Source: Aquimarina sediminis
GTDB lineage: Bacteria; Bacteroidota; Bacteroidia; Flavobacteriales; Flavobacteriaceae
Reading direction: 5' to 3'
Assembly (NCBI RefSeq): GCF_002895435.1
Contig: NZ_POYJ01000011.1
Span: 124,001 to 188,000, forward strand
Length of the DNA stretch: 64,000 nucleotides
In this document: piece by piece, positions 18,092-25,736 of the stretch
Layout of the letters: every line of letters begins with the position of its first letter
How positions within the stretch are numbered: the first letter of the stretch is position 1
The notes under the pieces: generated by a model
Seen by the model: only the letters and a program-made list of their open reading frames with translations
Databases searched by the model: none
What the model was told of the DNA's origin: nothing
Translations under genes and position numbers: made by a program

Positions 18092-18127
18092 TGTCAAACT
18101 GCGCCTGTCGAAGGGCTCGGTTTGACA
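18092..18127. terminator. Hairpin terminator / dispersed repeat copy 2
   Basis: TGTCAAAC (18092-18099) pairs with GTTTGACA (18119-18126), enclosing CCTGTCGAAGGGCTC, related to the dispersed repeat at 14114. It sits between convergent genes (immunity array and PepSY gene) and is followed by an A/T tract, so it probably terminates both. Confidence 0.55.
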
Positions 18128-18132
18128 AAAAA

Positions 18133-19605
18133 TTACTCTTTAGACCTCTTTTTTTGTTTTACTCGCTTCTTTACCTTTTTTTTATACTTTCTTTTAATAA
18201 ACTTGATCCCTAATCCAGTAGCCGAAAAACTTAGTATTGTCCCCCCTAGTAACAGGATAAAAAGGATAATATCCCATAATGGTCTGTTCCAAGCCAAAAA
18301 TGAGAAATCCAAACTGTGTAATCCATGATAAATCCAACGTTGGATTTTATTTTTTGTAGCGCACTTGTAGACGACCCGAGTTGTTTTTGGATTGATATAA
18401 TAATTAGTGTTTTGAACTGTTTTAATCCTAATTACAGGTAAATCTTTATCATTATGGCGACTGTAGTAATAGTTGTCATACTTATTTAGTAAAATACTTT
18501 CTGTCACTCTATTTTCTGTAGAAAAAGAAGAGATAACCTTTTTGTAGTCATCTATCTTTATAACAGTATCAAAGGCTGTTACCTTTTGTAAAACGCTTTT
18601 ATTTTCTAAAAAGATCTGAGCGTAAATATGATCTTGAAAAATATTAAACTGAATTTCTTTATAGTTTTTAAAACTGATTTGACCTATAAAACTGTTCCAA
18701 TGGTTACCGTCATAATCATTGATTGTATGTTTTTTGGATTGCCATGTTAACTTCTCTTCTTTATTCAATTGAGTACTGGGTGTCCACCCAAAAGGCGTCA
18801 TACTCATCCACCCACTAAATATCCAGGTACAAACAAATATCCCAAAGAACAGCCCAAAATAATAATGGTAGTTGTACCATTTATTTTTAAACCTCTTAAA
18901 TCGTGCTTTTGGTTTCTTTTTATACCTCACTAGTCCGGTTACAATACCTGTGATTACCATAACAAACCCCAAAGCTGATAACCACATCACCAGCTGTGCC
19001 CATAATGTGTTATGTACTCTTATATCCCTAAAATAAATCCAATGTGGTATAGCTCCCACCCATGACCAAAATCTTTCGGTGCTTGTGTTATGTGCTAATA
19101 CTTCTCCTGTAAGAGAAGAAATATACACCAGCGTATTATTTGTATCCTCAAACTCTATCTTAAAAATAGGCATATGTGATAAATACCTGGTTCTGGGTAT
19201 CCATTGATCTAACTCTGTTAAAGTTTGAATCCCGAATGTATCCTTTATTTTGGTATTTTTAATTGCTATTTCTAAAGCTTGCTTTTTAGTTAAAGAGACT
19301 TGTTCTGCATTGTCAGCATATCTGGAAATAAACTTTCCTTTTTCAGTTACCAAATGAAAAACAGGTCGATCGAGAAGATAATTTAACCTTAGTCGATATA
19401 CCTCTTCAATATGATCATTCTCAAAAACGATTTTAGGAGATAATACTTGAGAATTATTCCCTTTAGAAAGCATTTCTATTCTTTCTGCCTGACTTAAATA
19501 AGGAAAGCTCTGGTACATCATAACAAAACCAGATAAAAACCATATTAAGAACAGACCACAAAAAAAAGTCCCAAGCCAGTGATGTAATGAAATTATCTTT
19601 TTCAT
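18133..19605 (-). CDS. PepSY-associated membrane protein (predicted uptake-linked reductase)
   Basis: 490 residues. Starts MKKIISLHHWLGTFFCGLFLIWFLSGFVMM, the usual first helix of PepSY-TM proteins with a haem-type His pair in HHWLG. Further helices are near 200-225, 245-270 and 450-475, with PepSY repeats in between (ALEIAIKNTKI, YISSLTGEVLAHN, IYHGLHSLDFSF) in the periplasmic loops. It lacks a flavodoxin domain, unlike the protein at 5629, so electrons must come from a partner or quinones. It is downstream of the TonB receptor at 19777 on the same strand with 171 bp between, and so falls under the same riboswitch unless the hairpin at 19722-19765 stops transcription. Substrate is probably a metal chelate or corrinoid. 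Confidence 0.8.
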   Translation of the reverse strand: MKKIISLHHWLGTFFCGLFLIWFLSGFVMMYQSFPYLSQAERIEMLSKGNNSQVLSPKIVFENDHIEEVYRLRLNYLLDRPVFHLVTEKGKFISRYADNAEQVSLTKKQALEIAIKNTKIKDTFGIQTLTELDQWIPRTRYLSHMPIFKIEFEDTNNTLVYISSLTGEVLAHNTSTERFWSWVGAIPHWIYFRDIRVHNTLWAQLVMWLSALGFVMVITGIVTGLVRYKKKPKARFKRFKNKWYNYHYYFGLFFGIFVCTWIFSGWMSMTPFGWTPSTQLNKEEKLTWQSKKHTINDYDGNHWNSFIGQISFKNYKEIQFNIFQDHIYAQIFLENKSVLQKVTAFDTVIKIDDYKKVISSFSTENRVTESILLNKYDNYYYSRHNDKDLPVIRIKTVQNTNYYINPKTTRVVYKCATKNKIQRWIYHGLHSLDFSFLAWNRPLWDIILFILLLGGTILSFSATGLGIKFIKRKYKKKVKKRVKQKKRSKE

Positions 19606-19721
19606 CTGTTTATATTTATTGTTTTTTAATGGTCAGATGGAATCGCCATATCATCATAACGGTGGGTTTCCTCATAATTGTTATGGCTTATTTCATAATA
19701 CAGATAGAATAACAGTTAGTA

Positions 19722-19765
19722 AGATGAGACCGTCTAAACAGTTTACTTTTCAGACGGTATCATCT
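19722..19765 (-). terminator. Intercistronic hairpin between receptor and PepSY gene
   Basis: AGATGAGACCGTCT (19722-19735) and AGACGGTATCATCT (19752-19765) form a stem with two mismatches, 12 bp after the receptor stop. No T-run follows on the minus strand, so it may stabilise the upstream mRNA or attenuate rather than fully stop transcription. Confidence 0.5.
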
Positions 19766-19776
19766 CGCAATACATC

Positions 19777-22116
19777 TTAAAACCTATATGCTAAGCTAAG
19801 TTTGTAGTTTCTTCCCTGACCCGGAAAAAACTGATTCCCATAAATCGCATCGGTAAAATATAGCTCATCGGTAATATTGTTAATATTTACCCCCACTCTA
19901 ACTTGTTTTGTTTGATAATACAGAGTTCCATCAATAGTAGTATATGAAGGCAGCTCATATGTATTGCTTGAATTGGTATAATTATCATCTACATAGTTTA
20001 ACCCAAATCCTGCCCCAAAACCTTGTAGTGTACCTTTTTGAAATTCATAATTCCCCCAAAAATTAACTGAGTTTTTGGGAGCATATTGCAATCTGTTTCC
20101 GGCAGGAACCGTCTGTAATGCTTGATCATAGTCTCTGATTTTGGCATCAACAAATGCATATCCTGCTTTTAGATAAAGTCCTTGTACAGGTTCTGATTCC
20201 AGATCCAGTTCGAACCCTTTTGAATCGGCAGATCCTATTTGTCGATAATCATCTACAGAGGTTCTTTCCACAATATTGTTTTTTAGCATATAATACGCAG
20301 AAAGTGTAGCAATAAGCAGGTTGTTTTTTTGAAATTTGACTCCTAACTCATTCTGGAAACCTCTTTCGGGATCAAATACATTGCCATTGGGTGTTATTCT
20401 TCTAGTGGGTTTAAAATAGTTAGAGTATGAAGCAAATACACTAACTACATCTTTAACAGGTTGATACACAAGACCTGCTCGATATGAAAAAGAAGATGAC
20501 GGAATTTCTGTTCGCTCACCTGGAGTTATTACATTTCTATCACTATCAAGTTCGTCTCTGTAATAGGTTCCCGTAAAGGTATCATATCGAAGCCCTACTA
20601 ACGCTTTGAATTTATCTGAAATAGTAATCCAGTCTTGTAGGTAAAAAGCATATACCACTTCTTTTTTTACATCTACCCTATTATCAATAGCTTCGATATG
20701 TCCTTGATTTAAGATAGGATTCTGAACAGAAATAGTTGTAAATATCCCGGGACCAATCACTTCTCCTCTGAATGTTCTACGATCTAATATACTTACAGAA
20801 TTCCCTACCAATGCTTTATGAGCTATTGATCCTGTTTTGAACCTATAGCTTACATCTAATTGGTTTTGTAGGGTCTTGGTTTTATGGTTAAAATAAAACG
20901 GAAATGCTCTGGTAATAGAATCTCGCGTAGCATTTAATTCCAAAAATTCTGTGGACAGATAATCTATATCATCATTAGAATAAGACAAGAGATTGGATAA
21001 CTTCAGGTTAGTATTAAAATCATGCGAATAGTTAAGCTGATAATCAAAGCGTTTATGCTTTAAGTAATCCTGCGGATCATTATATCTGGTTTCTGGATTC
21101 ATTCCTTCAATAACAGAACTGTTCTCATCTACCGGGATACCTGTATCTGTATCATATTTGTCTTTATTGGCTTGAAAATAGAAAGCCAACTTGTCTTTTG
21201 AGGATGGTGTATAATCCAACATTAACGATCCGTTATTGGTTGCTACGCCAAAATCTCTCCATCCATCGGTACGCGTCATTCCAACATCTGCCCGATATCG
21301 TAGTTTTTCAGAAATAGGACCTCCGATGCCTCCTTCAAAATTATAGGTATCAAAACTTCCGTAGGTTACTTTAAAATTGGCTTTTTGTATATCGGTAGGT
21401 TTTTTACGTACTATATTTATAATTCCTCCTAATGCCGAATGACCATATAATACTCCTGCAGGACCTTTAAGGACTTCTATTCGCTCTACATTAGCCAGGT
21501 TTGTGGTAGGTGCACTTGTAGATATATTATGTCGCTCATCTCTTACTCCATCAATCAACATCACAAAATTATTAAACCCTCTGATTCTAAAAGTTTGAAA
21601 CCCTCCGTACCTGTTTATGGGTCTTACTCCTGTTGCGCTTTTGACTGCATCTCCCAAATCAGATACATTACGCTGTTGCATAAGCTTGGTGTTAATACTA
21701 TATGCCGTCATAGGAACATTTATGTTTTTAATTCCTAGTTTGTTTACATTAAGAACTTCTTTTGTTATTGATTTGCTTTCGGCTCCGATAAGGACTTCTT
21801 CTAATCCTGTAATATCTTTTTTAAGAATAACATCGATAACCTGCATTGTTTTATTGAGGTTAGCACTCAATACTTCTTTTTGATAGCCCATTGCCGAAAA
21901 CTGAATATTGTAATTTCCACTTTCGACAATAATAGAGTAGTTTCCGTCTACATCTGTTACTGTTCCTTTGTTTGTTTCTAGGAAACTAACAGATACATTC
22001 GGAATTCCTTTTCCAGAAATTTGATCTTTGACAATTCCTGTAATTGTAGTGCTTGATTGTGAATAGGCTATAGTGGCCAATACTAATAAGACACTGCATA
22101 ATACTAATTTTTTCAT
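19777..22116 (-). CDS. TonB-dependent receptor under a cobalamin riboswitch
   Basis: 779 residues: signal peptide 1-19 (ends AYSQ), carboxypeptidase-regulatory-like domain (about 22-105, GIVKDQISGKGIPNVSVSF), plug with KSATGVRPINRYGGFQTFRIRGFNN and VERIEVLKGPAGVLYGHSALGGIINIV, and a barrel ending LSLAYRF. The plug pattern is that of ferric-siderophore receptors (FhuE/FpvA class). Its leader, however, carries a cobalamin riboswitch, so cobalamin represses it; this argues that it imports cobalamin or another corrinoid, or a cobalt chelate, despite siderophore-type sequence features. The PepSY gene follows. Family certain; ligand open. Confidence 0.85.
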   Translation of the reverse strand: MKKLVLCSVLLVLATIAYSQSSTTITGIVKDQISGKGIPNVSVSFLETNKGTVTDVDGNYSIIVESGNYNIQFSAMGYQKEVLSANLNKTMQVIDVILKKDITGLEEVLIGAESKSITKEVLNVNKLGIKNINVPMTAYSINTKLMQQRNVSDLGDAVKSATGVRPINRYGGFQTFRIRGFNNFVMLIDGVRDERHNISTSAPTTNLANVERIEVLKGPAGVLYGHSALGGIINIVRKKPTDIQKANFKVTYGSFDTYNFEGGIGGPISEKLRYRADVGMTRTDGWRDFGVATNNGSLMLDYTPSSKDKLAFYFQANKDKYDTDTGIPVDENSSVIEGMNPETRYNDPQDYLKHKRFDYQLNYSHDFNTNLKLSNLLSYSNDDIDYLSTEFLELNATRDSITRAFPFYFNHKTKTLQNQLDVSYRFKTGSIAHKALVGNSVSILDRRTFRGEVIGPGIFTTISVQNPILNQGHIEAIDNRVDVKKEVVYAFYLQDWITISDKFKALVGLRYDTFTGTYYRDELDSDRNVITPGERTEIPSSSFSYRAGLVYQPVKDVVSVFASYSNYFKPTRRITPNGNVFDPERGFQNELGVKFQKNNLLIATLSAYYMLKNNIVERTSVDDYRQIGSADSKGFELDLESEPVQGLYLKAGYAFVDAKIRDYDQALQTVPAGNRLQYAPKNSVNFWGNYEFQKGTLQGFGAGFGLNYVDDNYTNSSNTYELPSYTTIDGTLYYQTKQVRVGVNINNITDELYFTDAIYGNQFFPGQGRNYKLSLAYRF

Positions 22117-22221
22117 TTTAAAAAATCGAGATTAAGCAGGGAAAATTGTAGAAATAAACATTCTACCCTAATGGTAGGAATCATTATTCTTACTCTTTAC
22201 CCGAGAGTTAATAATTATTAC

Positions 22222-22400
22222 AATTCATGGCAGGTCTCCTGACTTAACTCGGTATTTTGCCTCCTTCCCATAGCCTTGCTACAGTGGTTATATGGCATTA
22301 CTTTATTATGAGTCTTACAGTTGCGGGAACAGTTTTGGATTTTCACCAGATTCCCTTTTAATTTTCACCTTAGGTGAAAAACCATTTATCGGGCGCGAAG
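22222..22400 (-). promoter_or_regulatory. Cobalamin (AdoCbl-class) riboswitch
   Basis: Read on the minus strand, the leader of the receptor gene has the conserved elements in order: GCGCCCGATAAATGG, a short hairpin, GGGAATCTGGTGAAAATCC, CTGTTCCCGCAACTGTAAG, a variable arm, GGGAAGGAGG and AGTCAGGAGACCTGCC (B12 box). These match the cobalamin riboswitch consensus. It ends about 105 bp before the start codon, leaving room for an expression platform. It should switch off the receptor and perhaps the PepSY gene when cobalamin is abundant. Confidence 0.95.
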
Positions 22401-23120
22401 ATAACTTTTTATTTTAATCCGTTATGTGTTTGATGCATTAATTGCACGTAGCCAACTTAGTTTCAAAATCATCAAATAAGATATATTTTATTAACTAAAG
22501 TGAGACTATATTGTTTAGTTAAAGATAATTTAATATTCTTAGTCATACATAAGCTTATCAAACTGGGTTTAAATACCCGTTTTCTAATCTCTTTGACAAA
22601 TACTGACTGGCAATTACCACCTAACCAAATAAAACGAATAGTCCAATGTAAAACCCATATTCTTTATCAAGTATATCGTTCTGTTTGGGTTACAGAGTCA
22701 AAGTAACGCTAGAACATCTCAAAATAAGATATTTACAGAATCCTATCATCTGTTTTTAAAATAATTCACTAATAATATATATCAGCCCCGCATATTTTTA
22801 TCGTCCATCGGCAGGTGTAGCACTACCATCGCACTAGGGTCTATGTCCCCCGCACTATTGGTCTCGACCATCGGTATAGGGTATGTGTCCCGCGCAAGGG
22901 CAAAACAGACCCCCGCAGTACAGAGAGTGACCAGCGGCGCGCTGGAACCTCAACCCAGTGCGCGGGTCAGTAATAGCAATAGGTTGCCAACATTTATACT
23001 TGCCAATAACCTCTTCCATACTTGCGTAAGGTATCCAGAATATGACAATTGGTTTTACAATAATTGTAGAACAAGTCTAATCGACTACAAATAGCGAAAT
23101 ATCGTACTATTATATACATA
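22401..23120. other. Non-coding stretch with a GC-rich repeat islet
   Basis: 720 bp between the riboswitch and the ThyX-like gene. Open frames here (22500-22706 and 22843-23094) have un-gene-like composition. 22784-22985 is much more GC-rich than its surroundings and contains the 42-bp repeat listed separately. The upstream promoter of the receptor must lie at 22401-22550, but I see no clear box. Nothing else is recognised. Confidence 0.5.
22826..22909. repeat. Two imperfect 42-bp direct repeats
   Basis: Units at 22826-22867 and 22868-22909 share CCATCG, TAGGGT, TGTCCC and CGCA at the same offsets. A partial third unit (CCATCGGCAGGTGTAG) precedes them at 22805. The block is GC-rich against an AT-rich background. 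It may be a minisatellite or a remnant of foreign DNA; no protein or RNA function is visible. Confidence 0.6.
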
Positions 23121-23906
23121 TTACTCCCCTTCATATTTTAAACCATTACCCATTTTATAATACTGGTCAACAGTATTAAAAAAAACTGGGTAATTGGATT
23201 TAAGCTGGGTGGCGATGTCTTCTAAAACCAGTAACATATCTGTTTCTACGCCTTCATGACTTAAACGCCCTATAAGTGTTTTATGCCAATCTTTGACAGA
23301 CATGGTAATCGTAAAAGAAACGGCTTTATTTCCAGGAGCCAGTATATTGCTTACTTCATTGTCGAATTGTTTTCCCGAAGTTTCAAAAAGCTTTTTTTCT
23401 TTTACATAGGTTTTACAAATTTCCTTTTGTTTTTCTACAAGTTCCTGGTTATTTCCTCTGTTAATTATTTTGAACAAAGGAGTATTCTGTGCATTGGTTC
23501 TTGACGAAGTAAGTCTTGCTACAGTAGCTTCATTATGGGCAAGAAATTCTAATTCGGTCTCAATGGCACAACCTGCTATCAAAAAAGTAACATACTCATC
23601 ATTGTATACACTTCTATGCTGATACTCATGAATCATACGTTCATTAAACACTTTAGAATCTCCTTTTTTATCTTTAAAAGATAGATAGGTTATCCGACTA
23701 TTGAATTCGGCATGTTGCTCGTATTCGGGTCTGTCTGTATCTATGTTTAGAGTATCAAAAAGTACTTTTGCCTCTGGCGTAATCTTACTTCTCTTAGTCA
23801 GTAACACCCCTGTTTTTAACACAAAAATATCTTCAACTATCCCGTTTGCTGCTTCAATGATTATTTTGTGTTTTACCTGGTATGGGGTTAATGGTGTTTG
23901 AGACAT
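23121..23906 (-). CDS. Divergent ThyX-like protein
   Basis: 261 residues, cytosolic. The layout resembles flavin-dependent thymidylate synthase: MIHEYQHRSVYNDEYVTFLIAGCAIETELEFLAHNE (about 91-126) aligns with the region before the ThyX RHR-x7-S motif, here degraded to AHN-x7-TSS (123-134); ILAPGNKAVSFTI and VKDWHKTLIGRLSHEGVETDMLLVLEDIA (about 188-232) match the C-terminal half that binds FAD and dUMP (ThyX N-R-L-x-HF-x3-R-x5-AQ-EI). Lost Arg residues make normal thymidylate synthesis doubtful; a changed substrate or base modification is possible. It is the last gene of the EndoV/ligase cluster, 7 bp after the HAM1-like gene. ThyX kinship is from eye alignment only. Confidence 0.55.
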   Translation of the reverse strand: MSQTPLTPYQVKHKIIIEAANGIVEDIFVLKTGVLLTKRSKITPEAKVLFDTLNIDTDRPEYEQHAEFNSRITYLSFKDKKGDSKVFNERMIHEYQHRSVYNDEYVTFLIAGCAIETELEFLAHNEATVARLTSSRTNAQNTPLFKIINRGNNQELVEKQKEICKTYVKEKKLFETSGKQFDNEVSNILAPGNKAVSFTITMSVKDWHKTLIGRLSHEGVETDMLLVLEDIATQLKSNYPVFFNTVDQYYKMGNGLKYEGE

Positions 23907-23913
23907 CTCGTTT

Positions 23914-25653
23914 TTAGTTTTTTAAATACTGTGCAGCAACCTGCTTTAAATTATCATGCTTCTCTTTTGATGTATCATAAAAGACAAAAAAAGTATCAAA
24001 TATGGGGTATACCTCCTTAAATGTTTCCATATCATCCTTATTAATAAGATGGTATTCTGATTCTAATAATGACAGATAATCATTATAAAACGATCTAATT
24101 CTTCTAATATCCGAAAGGCTTATTTGTTGTTTTCGTAATTGTTGTGCTATTTTATTTTTGACAAACCTACTATAGTGTAAAAAATCTATTCGATAAAAAA
24201 TCATTATCTGTCCCAGCATATATTTTTTAAACGAATTAGAAATCTGCTCTTCTATCGAATATTTCTGTAAAGAATTTAAAATTGTATCATACTGATTCAT
24301 CACCTGATTAAAGATCAGATTGACTAATTGAGAAGTCGCAATACTTGAACTTAATTCCAAATGTAATACCGAGGTAACGTATTCTTCAATAGTGTACAAT
24401 TGCTGGTCTTTAAAAACATCTTGATTTTCTTTGCTCCACCTCCCAAAAGATTTTGAATTGGCTTTCATGTTTTCAAGATTTCGTTGTGTCCATTTAAAAT
24501 CTTCTATAAAAAAAGTTTCGTACTTTTTTTTGAAATCTACTAGTACAGGTATATCATTAATATCTATAAGTTTTTTATAGCCCGAATCATCTCCCAAAAT
24601 TGAGTATTGCACATTAGCATACATGAGTTCTTTCAGAGTGACATGAGGATTCTTCCTGGTAATAGCTGCGTATAGCGGATAAATCTTTCTTTTTGAAAAA
24701 TCGTAAGTAACCTCATCTTTGACCAGGCAGTCTATAAAAATCATATCCGCCACTACCTGTGTTAAGGCTTCAGACATCATTCTATAGATGATATAAACAT
24801 TGTCGTACAATGTGTTGGACACCCCATTAAAAATCAGATCGGGTATAATGAAATGACATAGATCGTGAACAAAAAAAGTAATCTCATGAATCTCATCAGA
24901 CTTAGGAACCAAAGGAATTCCAGCATTCAAACCTGGAACCCAGTAGTTTTTTTGTCTCCTGTTTTTTGATGAGCGAAAAAAACCTCCGTTATTAAGGGCG
25001 TATTGAAAAAGAACATTCAGTTTCTTTTCTTTTACCGACTCCAAATTGAGATACCTGTTTGTAGCGACGAAATCAAAGATTTTATTTGAAAATTCAATGA
25101 CTTCTTTCTGATTCAATTTGTTATAATTAAGATCTATATTCTCTCTATAATATAAATAGTTCTCTACAAAATTAGAAAGTACCTCCTGTCGGCAATGATT
25201 CTTCATTTTTCTGTCTTTCAATTCCTGGTAAGAAAGTCCGGTAGATTTTAAAATAAAAATATCATCCCAACCAAATACATTTGTTTCCTTTTTTCTTGCA
25301 GCATAGTCTATCACTCCATCATATGTTGTTGAGGATATAGAAGATATATTTTCTCCTTCGAGATAATAAAGAATTGTTTTAGTATATACCAATTCCAGGT
25401 CGTTATCCTTATTCACATTATAAATACGTGTGTTATCTTTTTTGCTAAACAAATGCGTTTCGTCAAAAACTACGGTAAACACTTGTGGTTTTTTTAGGAT
25501 ATCGTAATATCTCTCCAGAAGTTCTTTTGCATCTTTGAAAGGAGTAAAATCTGCAATTTTCTTTACGGTAATATTATAATTATGAAAAAATTCCTGGTAT
25601 TCTTTGAGCTTGTAATTGTTCCTCGTTAAGAGATATATAATTTTTCCTTTCAT
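23914..25653 (-). CDS. HAM1/ITPase-like domain fused to a helical HDxxH domain
   Basis: 579 residues. Residues 1-165 read like an inosine/xanthosine triphosphate pyrophosphatase: IIYLLTRNNYKLKEYQEFF (substrate loop T-x-N-x-x-K-x-x-E), FTVVFDETHLF (59-69, place of the DDSGL catalytic site), FGWDDIFIL (127-135, place of FGYDPIF) and KMKNHCR (149-155, place of KN-x-SHR). Several catalytic residues are altered, so activity may differ. From about 185 on is an all-helical domain with EIHEITFFVHDLCHF (254-268) and MMSEALTQVVADM (292-304), which could form a metal site; I do not recognise it. It lies 7 bp upstream of the ThyX-like gene and 83 bp downstream of the ligase, so a shared operon is likely. 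It should act on damaged nucleotides or nucleic acid in the cytosol. Confidence 0.6.
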   Translation of the reverse strand: MKGKIIYLLTRNNYKLKEYQEFFHNYNITVKKIADFTPFKDAKELLERYYDILKKPQVFTVVFDETHLFSKKDNTRIYNVNKDNDLELVYTKTILYYLEGENISSISSTTYDGVIDYAARKKETNVFGWDDIFILKSTGLSYQELKDRKMKNHCRQEVLSNFVENYLYYRENIDLNYNKLNQKEVIEFSNKIFDFVATNRYLNLESVKEKKLNVLFQYALNNGGFFRSSKNRRQKNYWVPGLNAGIPLVPKSDEIHEITFFVHDLCHFIIPDLIFNGVSNTLYDNVYIIYRMMSEALTQVVADMIFIDCLVKDEVTYDFSKRKIYPLYAAITRKNPHVTLKELMYANVQYSILGDDSGYKKLIDINDIPVLVDFKKKYETFFIEDFKWTQRNLENMKANSKSFGRWSKENQDVFKDQQLYTIEEYVTSVLHLELSSSIATSQLVNLIFNQVMNQYDTILNSLQKYSIEEQISNSFKKYMLGQIMIFYRIDFLHYSRFVKNKIAQQLRKQQISLSDIRRIRSFYNDYLSLLESEYHLINKDDMETFKEVYPIFDTFFVFYDTSKEKHDNLKQVAAQYLKN

Positions 25654-25736
25654 CTTTTGATCATGAATAACAATATTACCAATTAAATCTTAAAAAATAC
25701 CTGATTTTCTCTTACAGTAATTTTAATGTAATGGTA

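Noticed and set aside
22500..22706. 68-residue plus-strand frame upstream of the riboswitch
   Set aside because: Low-complexity, poor codon use and overlaps the probable promoter region of the receptor.
22843..23094. 83-residue plus-strand frame in the GC-rich islet
   Set aside because: Composition reflects the 42-bp repeats; product has no protein-like pattern.
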